Assembly: GCA_015066865.1 (NCBI GenBank)
Contig: SVNQ01000005.1
Span: 1-64,000, forward strand
Reading direction: 5' to 3'
Source: Ruminococcus sp.
GTDB lineage: Bacteria > Bacillota > Clostridia > Oscillospirales > Ruminococcaceae
DNA length: 64,000 bases
Numbering within the stretch: position 1 is the first letter of the stretch; each line of letters opens with the position of its first letter. A program made the translations under genes and the position numbers. Under the pieces are notes generated by a model, which did no database searches, was not told the DNA's origin, and saw only the letters and a program-made list of their open reading frames with translations. This document shows, piece after piece, positions 44,633 to 53,006 of the stretch.

Positions 44633-45790
44633 TTATCCAAGCAGTTCCACCGGCACTTCCTCTGCCATCCTCTTGTAAGCCGCCTGACTCGGATGCAGGT
44701 GGTCGCCGCTGTCGTAGCCTTCACCGAATGCGGAAGGATGCTGCGGATCACACACAGCCCTGTCAAAGTCAATACAGCCGTCCGCTTCATCCGTTGTGCG
44801 CATCCAGTCATTGACTGCACAGCGCAGCTCATCACGGAAATCCGCATAGGTACGCCAACCCTCGATGGGGAGAAGCGTTCCAAGATACACTTTCAAGCCA
44901 TATTCCCTTGCCTTGCGGATATAAAAGCGCAGCCCCTCGATCATTTCTTCCGCTGTTGGCAGATCACTCCACGGACGGAAGGGATTGACCTCCACCCCCA
45001 CGGGATGAATAATATCGTTGATACCGTGCTGGATAATTACCGTGTCCGCACCGCTGACGAGGCATTCTCTCGGAAAACGTGTATCGCCCTTGAGTCCATA
45101 GGAATCGTAGGTGATGTTATCATACTGACGGAGAATGCGTGTTCCGCTTGCCGCTTTTCGGATGATGGAGGTCTTGCCGCCGCCAAGCTCAAGTGTACGC
45201 TGCATGAGATAATCCGGCCATGCCTGTGCTGTGATGGAATCGCCAAAGCAGATGACAGCACGGCTGTCATGGCTTGCGGCAACTTCAATATCACTGAGAA
45301 AATACACCCAGTTTGTTTTCTTGGAATCATCCACGGGAAGCTTTGCAGACGCTGCATGATCACCCACTGCAAAATAGCCGCCCGAAAGCGGACCTGTAAT
45401 ATGCACGGCGGAACGCAGCTCTGTAAAATCGCCGAAGTACAGACTCACGGATATGGTTTCACCCGCCTGCACAGGAAAATCGAGCGCATCGCTCCGAAGG
45501 CGTTTGCCTGCAGGGACGGTTGCAGAAGATTCTCCGCCGAAGGAAAGGGCGGTACATGTTTCAGGCTCTATATCGGAGCCGCCTGCAGATCTTGCAACGT
45601 AGGCGGCAGTGATTCTTACAGCTTCCGTGCCGCAGAAATTGTCCAGTGTAATGCGCAGTGCCGAGCCGTTCAGGAGCATTTTCACAGGATAGCGCAATGT
45701 GAGATTTTTGCCGTAATTTTCCGGACGGCGTTCGTTGATGGAAATGGCATTGCCCCAGGCGGCAACCCATTTGGTATTATGTTCACTCAT
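44633..45790 (-). CDS. SGNH/GDSL family hydrolase (probable carbohydrate esterase)
   Basis: A 385-residue, two-domain protein. The N-terminal ~170 residues are beta-rich (jelly-roll-like) and the C-terminal domain is an SGNH hydrolase: block I ICFGDSITAQAWPDYL with the nucleophile Ser, the glycine/asparagine blocks ASGTRILRQYD and QHGINDIIHP, and block V SGDHLHPSQAAYK with the Asp/His pair. The layout fits esterases that remove acyl groups from plant polysaccharides. No signal peptide is visible, so it should act inside the cell on imported oligosaccharides; this is inference. It has its own promoter. Confidence 0.85.
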   Translation of the reverse strand: MSEHNTKWVAAWGNAISINERRPENYGKNLTLRYPVKMLLNGSALRITLDNFCGTEAVRITAAYVARSAGGSDIEPETCTALSFGGESSATVPAGKRLRSDALDFPVQAGETISVSLYFGDFTELRSAVHITGPLSGGYFAVGDHAASAKLPVDDSKKTNWVYFLSDIEVAASHDSRAVICFGDSITAQAWPDYLMQRTLELGGGKTSIIRKAASGTRILRQYDNITYDSYGLKGDTRFPRECLVSGADTVIIQHGINDIIHPVGVEVNPFRPWSDLPTAEEMIEGLRFYIRKAREYGLKVYLGTLLPIEGWRTYADFRDELRCAVNDWMRTTDEADGCIDFDRAVCDPQHPSAFGEGYDSGDHLHPSQAAYKRMAEEVPVELLG

Positions 45791-45824
45791 GGGGATTCCT
45801 CTTTCATTATAGTGTTACCTACTT

Positions 45825-45853
45825 ATCATAGCATTTTTGGGCGCATTTGTCAA
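45825..45853 (-). promoter_or_regulatory. Promoter of the SGNH hydrolase gene
   Basis: Minus strand TTGACA (45848-45853), 17 bp, TATGAT (45825-45830). The ATG follows 34 bp downstream. Confidence 0.82.
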
Positions 45854-45865
45854 TATTCAGAAAAT

Positions 45866-45903
45866 AAGAGTCATCAGCCACGGCATGCAGGCTGATGACT
45901 CTT
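45866..45903 (-). terminator. Terminator of the two-component system operon
   Basis: 14-bp perfect stem aagagtcatcagcc / ggctgatgactctt with a 10-nt loop; the minus-strand sequence continues into tattttctg. Confidence 0.8.
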
Positions 45904-45969
45904 ATAGTATTAAATTATCAATCAGTAACGCATGTACAGATCTGCATTCTGGATGTTTGCTGCTGGATT

Positions 45970-47700
45970 TTATGAAATGGATACGATAAAGAATCCATCC
46001 TTGATTGAGAGTTTACAGGAAAGCTTCTGCTGTTTTGCCAGATTGAGTACAATGGGAAGTCCGATTCCTGTACCATGGTTACCGCTGCGGCTTTGATCAC
46101 CTTTGACAAAGGGCTGTGCAAGCTCCTCTGCACTCTGGGTTGTGTCTTCGGAGCATGTATTGCGCAGCAGCATTTTTTTCTCTGAAATTATCAGCTGAAT
46201 TTCGCCGGAATCGGGTGTATGCTGTACAGCATTGTCCACAAGGTTGGATACCATTCGCTCAAACATAGTGGGGTTGGCATGGATTATAAAGGCTTCGTCC
46301 GTCAGTTCCGTTTGGATTTTCCGCTTTTGCAGGGTGTCCATGTGACGCATCAGATGTTCACGAATAACAGCAGCAGCATCTATTTTTTCCAAGGGCAATC
46401 GGATGGATTGTTCCTCCAATTTAGAAAGCGCAAGAACATTGTGGATCAGTTCGTTCATATAGTGTGTTTTTTCAAGAATCTGCCCTGCATAGTAATCGCT
46501 CTTTTCGGGATGCACCCCGTTTGTGAGGTTCTCGGCGTAGCCGGAAATCACCATCAGGGGGGACTTGAGATCATGTGCTAATGTATTTGTCAGTGTGCGG
46601 CGGTATTCCTCCTGCTCCTGAAGGCGGTATTTTTTAAGATGAATAAGATAGAACCAAACAGCAAGTACTGCGATAACGATGTTAAATAGTACAAAATAAT
46701 GGATCATTATGAATTCCAGTGTAATCCGAATATATTGAATCTCATACCACTTTGCAGCGGACACCGTCATGCACAAAACTTCATACTTTCCGTAGTACTC
46801 GTAATACGTATTTATCGTATAACCTTTATCCATTGCGCGTGAATAGATATCGTCCAAAGGGTAATCTGAATTAATGGTATCCCCCAACGGATCCCAGTAT
46901 GTCGGGAGATCTTTGGAAGTACCAAAATAAAAGGCTATCATCTTCTCGTCGTCATCAATGACATGGGTGTAATATTCAGGATGCTTGGGTGTGTCATCCA
47001 GTTCAATAACGATTTCATCGGGCTTTGAAACGTCTGTATATCTTTTCATGATTCTGTACCGTCCCAAAATGCAGCTTTTGCTGTCATTTTCATAGCCATC
47101 TATATAATAATCGTCAACCTCAATGTACAGAAAGTATGGAGCATATTTAATCTGTTGTTTCTGATAATAAATAAGCATCAGATTTGGATTGGGAAGAGAG
47201 TTATTGATTTCCGCAAGCAATTCCGGGTCATTTGGAATCTGTGGATCAGCAGCATATGATATATATTGCTTTTCTTCTCCCTGCGAATCAATCGGTGCCT
47301 GGAAAATCCATTTTTTTGATGAATCGGTCAGGTGTACTATTTTTCCGGTTTCGAGGTTATTGATCTGACAATAGATGGTCATGTCCGGTACATACGGCTC
47401 TATATTATATACACATAAAAACTTACTGATCCTATTCAGAGTGGAATCGTTAATTTCCTGTTGTTCACCGTTTTTAATATCTTTAAATTTTTCTTCTATA
47501 CCATAAAGCATTTCATACTCATTGCTTATTTGTTCACCAAGATGGTATTCCTCCGTTATTATCTTCACACGCCACCAAAACACCAAAGCGAGCGCAGGTA
47601 TGATAAAGAGCCATATTCTCCAGAAATACCACCAGTAACTGCGTTTTTTAAGTTTCCGTTTGCGGTGGATCTTCGTTGTTTCTCTATGTTTCTTTCCCAT
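45970..47700 (-). CDS. Sensor histidine kinase
   Basis: A 576-residue membrane sensor kinase. A basic N-terminus (1-25), TM1 (about 28-45), an unusually large extracellular sensor of about 275 residues rich in Tyr and Asp, and TM2 (about 325-353) precede the HisKA domain with phospho-acceptor His376 (NTLAHDLKSPLMVISGYAEN). The ATPase domain has NLVDNAVQHTP (N box) and HGTGIGLPIVLNLAKQQ (G2 box). No HAMP or PAS domain is recognised. It lies 20 bp after its response regulator. The ligand is unknown. Confidence 0.92.
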   Translation of the reverse strand: MGKKHRETTKIHRKRKLKKRSYWWYFWRIWLFIIPALALVFWWRVKIITEEYHLGEQISNEYEMLYGIEEKFKDIKNGEQQEINDSTLNRISKFLCVYNIEPYVPDMTIYCQINNLETGKIVHLTDSSKKWIFQAPIDSQGEEKQYISYAADPQIPNDPELLAEINNSLPNPNLMLIYYQKQQIKYAPYFLYIEVDDYYIDGYENDSKSCILGRYRIMKRYTDVSKPDEIVIELDDTPKHPEYYTHVIDDDEKMIAFYFGTSKDLPTYWDPLGDTINSDYPLDDIYSRAMDKGYTINTYYEYYGKYEVLCMTVSAAKWYEIQYIRITLEFIMIHYFVLFNIVIAVLAVWFYLIHLKKYRLQEQEEYRRTLTNTLAHDLKSPLMVISGYAENLTNGVHPEKSDYYAGQILEKTHYMNELIHNVLALSKLEEQSIRLPLEKIDAAAVIREHLMRHMDTLQKRKIQTELTDEAFIIHANPTMFERMVSNLVDNAVQHTPDSGEIQLIISEKKMLLRNTCSEDTTQSAEELAQPFVKGDQSRSGNHGTGIGLPIVLNLAKQQKLSCKLSIKDGFFIVSIS

Positions 47701-47720
47701 AAAATCACTCCTATTAATCT

Positions 47721-48398
47721 TTAGTCGATAAGCTGATACCCCTTTGTTACAACTGTGCGGATCTGTTTACCGCAGCTTCCGAGGGATTTGCGCAGCTTTT
47801 TGATGTGGTTGTCCACCACACGGTCACTGCCGTAATAATCATTGCCCCAGATGCGTACCAGCAGGGTTTCCCGGTCAACGACCCACGTTTTGTGTTCCAG
47901 CAGATATTTGAGCAGTGCATACTCCTTCGGAGCAAGCGCAACCTCCTCACCGTTCGCCGTCACGCAGTATGTTCTCGGATTGAGGACAATGCCGCCGCAG
48001 GTAAGCAACTGTACTGTAACCATTCCTTTTGCACGTCTGAGCAGGGCATTCACCTTTGCATACAGTTCGGACAATAAAAAGGGCTTTACAATATAGTCAT
48101 CGCATCCCAGCTCGTAGCCGTAGAGAATGTCGTCCTCCCGTCCGCGGGCGGTCAGGAACAGAATCGGAACATCACTTCTTGCACGCAGGCTTCGGCAGAT
48201 GGAAAATCCATCAATGCCGGGCAGCATCACATCCAGCAGTACCAGATCAAATTCCTGCGACTCTGCCAGCAGCAGCCCCTCAGTTCCGTTTGCGGCACTG
48301 GTAATACGAATGTTGCCATCGCTTTTATCCGAAAAAAAGTCCTCGATAACTTCCCGTATCTGACTGTCATCCTCAACGAGGAGCAGGTTGTAAGCCAT
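47721..48398 (-). CDS. OmpR/PhoB family response regulator
   Basis: A 225-residue regulator: receiver domain with the acidic pocket Glu9/Asp10/Asp11, phospho-acceptor Asp56 (LVLLDVMLPGIDGF) and Lys in DYIVKPF; C-terminal winged helix with LAPKEYALLKYLLEHKTWVVDRE and SDRVVDNHIKKLRKSL. GGAGGTG precedes the ATG. First gene of the two-component operon; the target genes are unknown, the GH16 gene just upstream being one candidate. Confidence 0.95.
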   Translation of the reverse strand: MAYNLLLVEDDSQIREVIEDFFSDKSDGNIRITSAANGTEGLLLAESQEFDLVLLDVMLPGIDGFSICRSLRARSDVPILFLTARGREDDILYGYELGCDDYIVKPFLLSELYAKVNALLRRAKGMVTVQLLTCGGIVLNPRTYCVTANGEEVALAPKEYALLKYLLEHKTWVVDRETLLVRIWGNDYYGSDRVVDNHIKKLRKSLGSCGKQIRTVVTKGYQLID

Positions 48399-48504
48399 GT
48401 TTTCACCTCCTGTATTTATTGTAGCATTCGGATGTGTCCTTTATATATCCATTTGGAGTGATTGGTATATTTTTATTATACCGCATAGGATTCCCGTATT
48501 GAAT

Positions 48505-48533
48505 ATTATAGCATACTATAATCATTTTTACAA
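48505..48533 (-). promoter_or_regulatory. Promoter of the two-component operon
   Basis: Minus strand TTGTAA (48528-48533), 17 bp, TATAAT (48505-48510) with TGC in front (extended -10). Confidence 0.72.
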
Positions 48534-48536
48534 TAC

Positions 48537-48572
48537 AAAAAAGCGGCTGCCCCATATATGACGGGACAGCCC
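48537..48572 (-). terminator. Terminator downstream of the GH16 gene
   Basis: Minus strand stem ggctgtccc / ggggcagcc (48545-48571) followed by six T residues (48537-48542). It lies about 145 bp beyond the GH16 stop, past the inverted-repeat element at 48592-48704. Confidence 0.8.
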
Positions 48573-48591
48573 AAAAGAGAAGTAATGCATT

Positions 48592-48704
48592 GGGGTAATC
48601 TCTAAAAACTCTTTCCATTATATGTTCGGAAGTACAAAAGGTGGATGTTGCGGGGACTGCGACCCCGCACGCCTCTTTAAAACAAGTTTTTAGTGATTCC
48701 CTAT
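48592..48704. mobile_element. Candidate MITE-like inverted-repeat element
   Basis: About 113 bp bounded by imperfect ~21-bp inverted repeats: left gggtaatctctaaaaact, right (reverse complement) gggaatcactaaaaactt. The inside holds a perfect 7-bp stem tgcgggg / ccccgca at 48649-48669 and no reading frame. It lies 10 bp from the GH16 stop codon. It could equally be a long 3' stabilising hairpin; no target duplication is evident. Confidence 0.45.
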
Positions 48705-48714
48705 GGAGTATAAC

Positions 48715-50157
48715 TTAAGCGATTTCTTCCACACGAACGTTGGAAATATAAACAGTAGCAGTCGAACCTCTGTGACCGAGATTGAATTCCAGACGACCGT
48801 TCGGATCGTTTCTGTCATTCATATCAAATTCGTAGGTGAAGGTCTTCTTTTCCGTAGGAACTGTCAGTGTGGTATCCTGTAAATAGCGGATCCATCCTGC
48901 AGTTGGTGCAGAAACGCATACCACGATGTCTCGTTCTTCGTCAGCCCATGCGTCAAACGTCAGACGGTATTTCTTTCCCTTGATCATCGGCAGTTCGGGC
49001 TGTACAAGCTGTACGGAATAATCAACCGTACCCTCAGCTTCGGATGTGATCACCATCATGTTGTCGCGGATCTCAGCAGCACCCTCGCCGCCCTCGAACA
49101 GCAGGAATTTCCAGTTTACATCATCCGTCAGATCTTCCTGTTCAGAAAAATCACCATTGTAGATGAAGTTGCCGTCCTCAAGCGCCTCACGATAATTGCT
49201 CTCCGGCTTTGTGACATTGGTATCATACTCAGGCTTCTGGTATACACGAACATAGTCGATCTCAAATTCAGCCTTGTCAAAATCCGTTGTTTCATCGGGA
49301 TTGCCCGGCCATGTACCGCCGACAGCCAGATTCATCTGTACGAAGAAGGGCTGATTGAACGGTGCCGGATAGGGCTTCTCGTCCTCGCCGTTGACAGCGG
49401 AGAACCAGTCGTTTACCGTGTGGTAATGCTCGCCGTCAATGTAGAAACGCATCTCACCCGGTTCCCACTCAACGGAGAACTCATGGAAATCATCTGCAAA
49501 TGTACCGTTTTCCAGAACAACAGTACCCTGCTGCTCTGCATGCGGCTCACCGTAATGGATGGTTCCGTATGCAGTATCAATGCGGCTGCCAAGGACTTCC
49601 ATAATGTCAATTTCGCCGCACTTGGGCCACTGACCGTAGAACTGTTCATCCTGCGGCATCATCCAGATTGCAGGCCACAGACCCTGACCGGCGGGAACCT
49701 TCGCACGGGCAACCACCTTGCCGTACATGAAATCCTTCTTGTTCTGGGAATTTACCTTGCCGGAGGTGTAATAGTCTGCACCGTCCTTTTCGGTCTTGAT
49801 CGCCTTAAGGATCAGCTTGCCGTCACGAACGAATACATTGTCCGTGGAAGTGGTGTATTCCTGAAGCTCCTGGTTTGTCCAGCCCGGCTCACGAACTTCA
49901 CGGGTCCAGATGGATTCATCCAGCACATCACCGTCGAACTCATCGTGCCAGAGAAGGGAATAGCCTTCAATTTCCGGTACCTCATCGGATTGTGCTTCAG
50001 TGGGAGCTTCTGTAGTTGCTTCTGTTGTTTCAGCAGTAGAAGCTTCTGTAGGCTCCGTAGCCGCTGTACTGCTGTTATCGGATGAAGTGTTGGTCGTATT
50101 ACAGCCGGTCAGCATTACAAGCGCCGCAAATAACGCACAGATTCTTTTCAGTTTCAT
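48715..50157 (-). CDS. GH16 endo-beta-glucanase lipoprotein with C-terminal carbohydrate-binding domain
   Basis: A 480-residue secreted glucanase. The signal peptide ends in the lipobox LTGC (Cys19), followed by a Ser/Thr/Glu-rich linker (20-60). The GH16 domain (about 65-315) has WHDEFDGDVLDESIW at its start and the catalytic EIDIME motif at 182-187 (Glu182, Asp184, Glu187); the extra Met in this motif is typical of laminarinase-type beta-1,3-(1,4)-glucanases. The last 145 residues (FIYNGDFSEQ ... VYISNVRVEEI) resemble a CBM4/9-type module. Anchored to the membrane, it would attack beta-glucans at the cell surface. GGAGG precedes the ATG. Confidence 0.93.
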   Translation of the reverse strand: MKLKRICALFAALVMLTGCNTTNTSSDNSSTAATEPTEASTAETTEATTEAPTEAQSDEVPEIEGYSLLWHDEFDGDVLDESIWTREVREPGWTNQELQEYTTSTDNVFVRDGKLILKAIKTEKDGADYYTSGKVNSQNKKDFMYGKVVARAKVPAGQGLWPAIWMMPQDEQFYGQWPKCGEIDIMEVLGSRIDTAYGTIHYGEPHAEQQGTVVLENGTFADDFHEFSVEWEPGEMRFYIDGEHYHTVNDWFSAVNGEDEKPYPAPFNQPFFVQMNLAVGGTWPGNPDETTDFDKAEFEIDYVRVYQKPEYDTNVTKPESNYREALEDGNFIYNGDFSEQEDLTDDVNWKFLLFEGGEGAAEIRDNMMVITSEAEGTVDYSVQLVQPELPMIKGKKYRLTFDAWADEERDIVVCVSAPTAGWIRYLQDTTLTVPTEKKTFTYEFDMNDRNDPNGRLEFNLGHRGSTATVYISNVRVEEIA

Positions 50158-50288
50158 TTTAAATCCTCCTTACATCCATTGTATTTTTGTGTATGTTCTA
50201 TATTATACACTGAACTTGTCATGAAAAATATCATCTGCTTGACAATTGTGATATTTCTTTGACCGAATTGCATCAATGGTTTTAGAAA

Positions 50289-50317
50289 AAGCGGACTCCG
50301 ATGGGAGTCCGCTTCAG
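50289..50317 (-). terminator. Terminator hairpin, distal copy of a 29-bp direct repeat
   Basis: Stem gcggactcc / ggagtccgc; on the minus strand it runs into tttttct, a good intrinsic terminator for mtnN. The identical 29 bp recur at 50519-50547, on the other side of the 200-bp repeat. Confidence 0.75.
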
Positions 50318-50518
50318 TCTGTCGAAAAAGTCCCGTCCAGCCAGTGTACCTTGTGGCGCACGGCTGGACTAATTATATGATTATGGGTTACGCCTTCGGC
50401 GCATGTAGGGGGCTGTGCCCCCTACACCCCCAATAAATATCCAAAAAGCGCTCTGCAAGAGGGCGGGGCAAGGGTGCGGGGCAAAATTAAGTGAAATCAT
50501 ACTTTTTTTGACAAGCTT
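50318..50518 (+). repeat. ~200-bp structured dispersed repeat, copy 1
   Basis: Non-coding element, about 85% identical by eye to 53801-54000. Ends are imperfect inverted repeats (tctgtcgaaaaagt and cttgtcaaaaaaagt). Internal hairpins: gtccagcc / ggctggac (50335-50369), cgccttcggcg near 50391, and gtagggggc / gccccctac near 50405-50424. No reading frame. Flanked by a perfect 29-bp direct repeat of a terminator hairpin. With its flanks it fills the 406-bp gap between GH16 and mtnN; the rest holds only the weak GH16 promoter region (TATAAT at 50202-50207, minus strand). Confidence 0.75.
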
Positions 50519-50547
50519 AAGCGGACTCCGATGGGAGTCCGCTTCAG
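50519..50547 (-). repeat. Terminator hairpin, proximal copy of the 29-bp direct repeat
   Basis: Identical to 50289-50317, but on the minus strand it is followed by aagcttgtc instead of a T run, so as a terminator it is probably impaired. Confidence 0.8.
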
Positions 50548-50563
50548 CTATTGTATCTTTTCA

Positions 50564-51238
50564 TTACTTACCGCACATTGCCATTACAATATCCGCAACC
50601 CGTTTTGCCGCAATGATCTCGAACTGATCAAAGGACATTGCACCGTCATCGTCTGCTAAGTCCGAAATACAGCGCACGCTGACGAACGGAACCTTGTTTC
50701 TCCATGCAGCCTGACCGATGGCAGCGGTTTCCATATCCACCGCATACGGATCAAATTTTGCCTTGATGCCTGCCTTGACAGCACTGTCCGTGATGAATGC
50801 ATCACCCGATACGATCTTGCCGCTGTGTACGGAAATGCCCATCTCCGTGCAGACTGCCTTCGCCAGTGCCTGCAGAGCCTCATCCGCAGTATATTCTGCA
50901 CAGTAGGGGGGATAATCCGCCAGAAAATGTGCATCCAGATCGTGGGGGAGTACGCTTGTGGAAACCACAATGTCGCAAAGCTTCACATCCCCATGCATGC
51001 CGCCTGCAATGCCCGTGTTAATGATGCAGTCCACATGGAAATGGTCGATCATCACCTGTGTGCAGAGTGCAGCATTTACCTTGCCGATACCGCAGCATGC
51101 AGTCACAATTTCGTTTTCGCCGTGGCGGCTCTCATAAAATGTATAGCCTGCAATTTCCGTTGTCACAGGGCTTTCCTGAACGCCCTGAATGTCCTTGAGT
51201 TCTGACGGCATTGCGCCGATAATTCCGATTTTCTTCAT
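50564..51238 (-). CDS. mtnN: 5'-methylthioadenosine/S-adenosylhomocysteine nucleosidase
   Basis: Splits methylthioadenosine and S-adenosylhomocysteine into adenine and the thioribose sugar, recycling SAM by-products. The 224-residue protein has KIGIIGAMPSEL at the start, CCGIGKVNAALCTQ, INTGIAGGM and the catalytic VDMETAAIGQAAW segment. AAAGGAG lies before ATG 51238; the longer frame starting at 51286 reaches into an upstream hairpin and is discarded. Downstream of pncB on the same strand. Confidence 0.95.
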   Translation of the reverse strand: MKKIGIIGAMPSELKDIQGVQESPVTTEIAGYTFYESRHGENEIVTACCGIGKVNAALCTQVMIDHFHVDCIINTGIAGGMHGDVKLCDIVVSTSVLPHDLDAHFLADYPPYCAEYTADEALQALAKAVCTEMGISVHSGKIVSGDAFITDSAVKAGIKAKFDPYAVDMETAAIGQAAWRNKVPFVSVRCISDLADDDGAMSFDQFEIIAAKRVADIVMAMCGK

Positions 51239-51266
51239 GTAAGTTTCTCCTTTATGATGTATCACA

Positions 51267-51294
51267 GGCTGCGTATGCATCCGCATACGCAGCC
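51267..51294 (-). other. Perfect stem-loop between pncB and mtnN
   Basis: 12-bp stem ggctgcgtatgc / gcatacgcagcc with an atcc loop. No T run follows on the minus strand, so read-through from pncB into mtnN is likely; it may act as an RNA processing or stability site. Confidence 0.6.
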
Positions 51295-51301
51295 AATTTT
51301 G

Positions 51302-52741
51302 TTATGCCTCGTACCGTTTGCTCAGCATTGCACGCTTGAGATCCCACAGCTTCTGGGACAGATCCACATAATAATTCTGCGGATTCTCAAAACGCTTGAC
51401 TTCTTCCCAGAGATTGGAAAGCTGTGCACGGCAGTACTTCTGGATCTCAGGGAGCGTCGGGCTTTCATACACGCATTCGCCCTTTACAAATACCGGTACA
51501 AGCAGTGGCTTTGCACAGAAATTTGTGAGAGTCTTGCGCTTGTAGGTATATTCGGGATCAAAGATTTCATACGGCAGCGTATCGTCGATCACTTCATCGT
51601 GCAGTGTCATCAAATCCGCCAGCATTTGTCCGGTTTCACGATCGAACAAACGCCAAACCTTTTTAAAGGAGGGATTTGTAATTTTAACTGCATTTTCGGA
51701 AAGCTTGATTTTGGGGATGATCTCGCCGTTTTCTTCCACCGCAGCAAGTTTGTATACACCGCCGAATACGGGTTCTGAACGGGAAGTCACAAGCCGTTCG
51801 CCCACACCGAAGCTGTCAATTTTTGCACCTTGTGCGATCAGCTCACGGATGATGTATTCATCCAGAGAATTGGAAGCCACGATCTGAATATAGGGGAGTC
51901 CCGCGTCGTCAAACATCTGCCTTGCACGTTTGGAAAGATATGCAATATCACCGCTGTCAATGCGCACGCCGCGTCCTCTGTGTCCCTGTTCTTCGAGCTT
52001 TTTAAACACCTTGATGGCATTGGGAATACCGGATTTCAGCACATTGTAGGTGTCCACCAGCAGTGTACAGTCATCGGGATATACCTTTGCATATGCCTCA
52101 AATGCCTCCAGTTCCGTATCGAAAAGCTGCACCCAGCTGTGTGCCATTGTGCCAAGTGCGGGAATAGAAAATGCCGTGTCGGCAATGGCGCACGCTGTAC
52201 CTGCGCAGCCGCCGATGTAAGCGGCCCTTGCACCGTATACCGCACCGTCATAGCCCTGTGCACGTCTGGAACCGAATTCCATAACGGGTCTGCCCTGTGC
52301 AGCAGTGACAATACGGTTAGCCTTCGTAGCGATCAGACTCTGGTGGTTGATGCTCAGCAGTACCATCGTTTCAATGAGCTGTGCCTGAATTGCGGGACCA
52401 CGCACCGTCAGGAGCGGCTCATGGGGGAACACCGGTGTTCCCTCCGGAACAGCCCACACATCACAGGTGAATTTGAAATTACGCAGATAGTCAAGAAAAT
52501 CCTCGCTAAAAATCTTCCGACCACGCAGATATTCAATATCATCCTCCGTGAAATGCAGCGCCTTGATATAGTCGATCACCTGCTGCAGACCTGCCGCAAT
52601 CGCATACGCCGCATTGTCAGGTGCCTTGCGGTAAAACATGTCAAAATAAGCGATCTGTTCGCTCCTGCCATTTTTGAGAAAGCCGTTACCCATGGTCAGC
52701 TCATAAAAATCCACGAGCATTGTCAGGTTGCGTTCATTCAT
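51302..52741 (-). CDS. pncB: Nicotinate phosphoribosyltransferase
   Basis: Makes nicotinate mononucleotide from nicotinate, PRPP and ATP, the entry step of the Preiss-Handler NAD salvage route that ends at NadE. The 479-residue protein has LTMLVDFYELTMGNGF, VMEFGSRRAQGYDGAVYGARAAY, GTMAHSWVQLF with the conserved histidine, and VRIDSGDIAYLSKRARQ and GVGERLVTS, all typical of the longer Firmicutes class. GGAGG lies 9 nt before the ATG, inside the end of an upstream broken frame. Single clear start. Confidence 0.95.
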   Translation of the reverse strand: MNERNLTMLVDFYELTMGNGFLKNGRSEQIAYFDMFYRKAPDNAAYAIAAGLQQVIDYIKALHFTEDDIEYLRGRKIFSEDFLDYLRNFKFTCDVWAVPEGTPVFPHEPLLTVRGPAIQAQLIETMVLLSINHQSLIATKANRIVTAAQGRPVMEFGSRRAQGYDGAVYGARAAYIGGCAGTACAIADTAFSIPALGTMAHSWVQLFDTELEAFEAYAKVYPDDCTLLVDTYNVLKSGIPNAIKVFKKLEEQGHRGRGVRIDSGDIAYLSKRARQMFDDAGLPYIQIVASNSLDEYIIRELIAQGAKIDSFGVGERLVTSRSEPVFGGVYKLAAVEENGEIIPKIKLSENAVKITNPSFKKVWRLFDRETGQMLADLMTLHDEVIDDTLPYEIFDPEYTYKRKTLTNFCAKPLLVPVFVKGECVYESPTLPEIQKYCRAQLSNLWEEVKRFENPQNYYVDLSQKLWDLKRAMLSKRYEA

Positions 52742-52886
52742 CGTCCGTTACCTCCTTTACAAGTGTGATCCCTGCCTGTGCCATCAACTGCAGAGCTCTC
52801 GTCCGCATCGGATCACCATTGTGATCGGTGCATCATAGATTGTGCGGCATTTAGGGAATGATGCATTCAAATAAAGCCTGTTTCAT
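52734..52886 (-). pseudogene. Possible remnant of a small gene upstream of pncB (isochorismatase/nicotinamidase-like end?)
   Basis: Read on the minus strand, the last 30 codons before pncB give a plausible protein C-terminus, DHNGDPMRTRALQLMAQAGI then TLVKEVTDDE, whose stop overlaps the pncB start by a few bases. In the same frame upstream are two stops and then an ATG (52884-52886) with a GAGAGG ribosome site and 11 codons. The helix-strand pattern recalls the end of isochorismatase-fold hydrolases such as nicotinamidase, which would supply PncB with nicotinate. The match is weak and no catalytic motif remains. It fills most of the pncB-pduL gap. Confidence 0.3.
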
Positions 52887-52950
52887 ACACTTACCTCTCT
52901 GATACGAATGTTTTTTGCACAGCAGTGATAGTATTGCACCATTGTGATAC

Positions 52951-52986
52951 AAAATTCGGGCAATCCGCAATGTGACTGCCCGAATG
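52951..52986 (-). terminator. Terminator of pduL
   Basis: 9-bp stem attcgggca / tgcccgaat (52954-52985), followed on the minus strand by ttttg. Confidence 0.75.
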
Positions 52987-53006
52987 CAAAACATGTTCAG
53001 CGAAGA

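Noticed and set aside
44318..45895. Plus-strand open frame of 525 codons
   Set aside because: It is the antisense shadow of the SGNH hydrolase and YjbR genes, rich in Cys and His, with no ribosome site or family motif.
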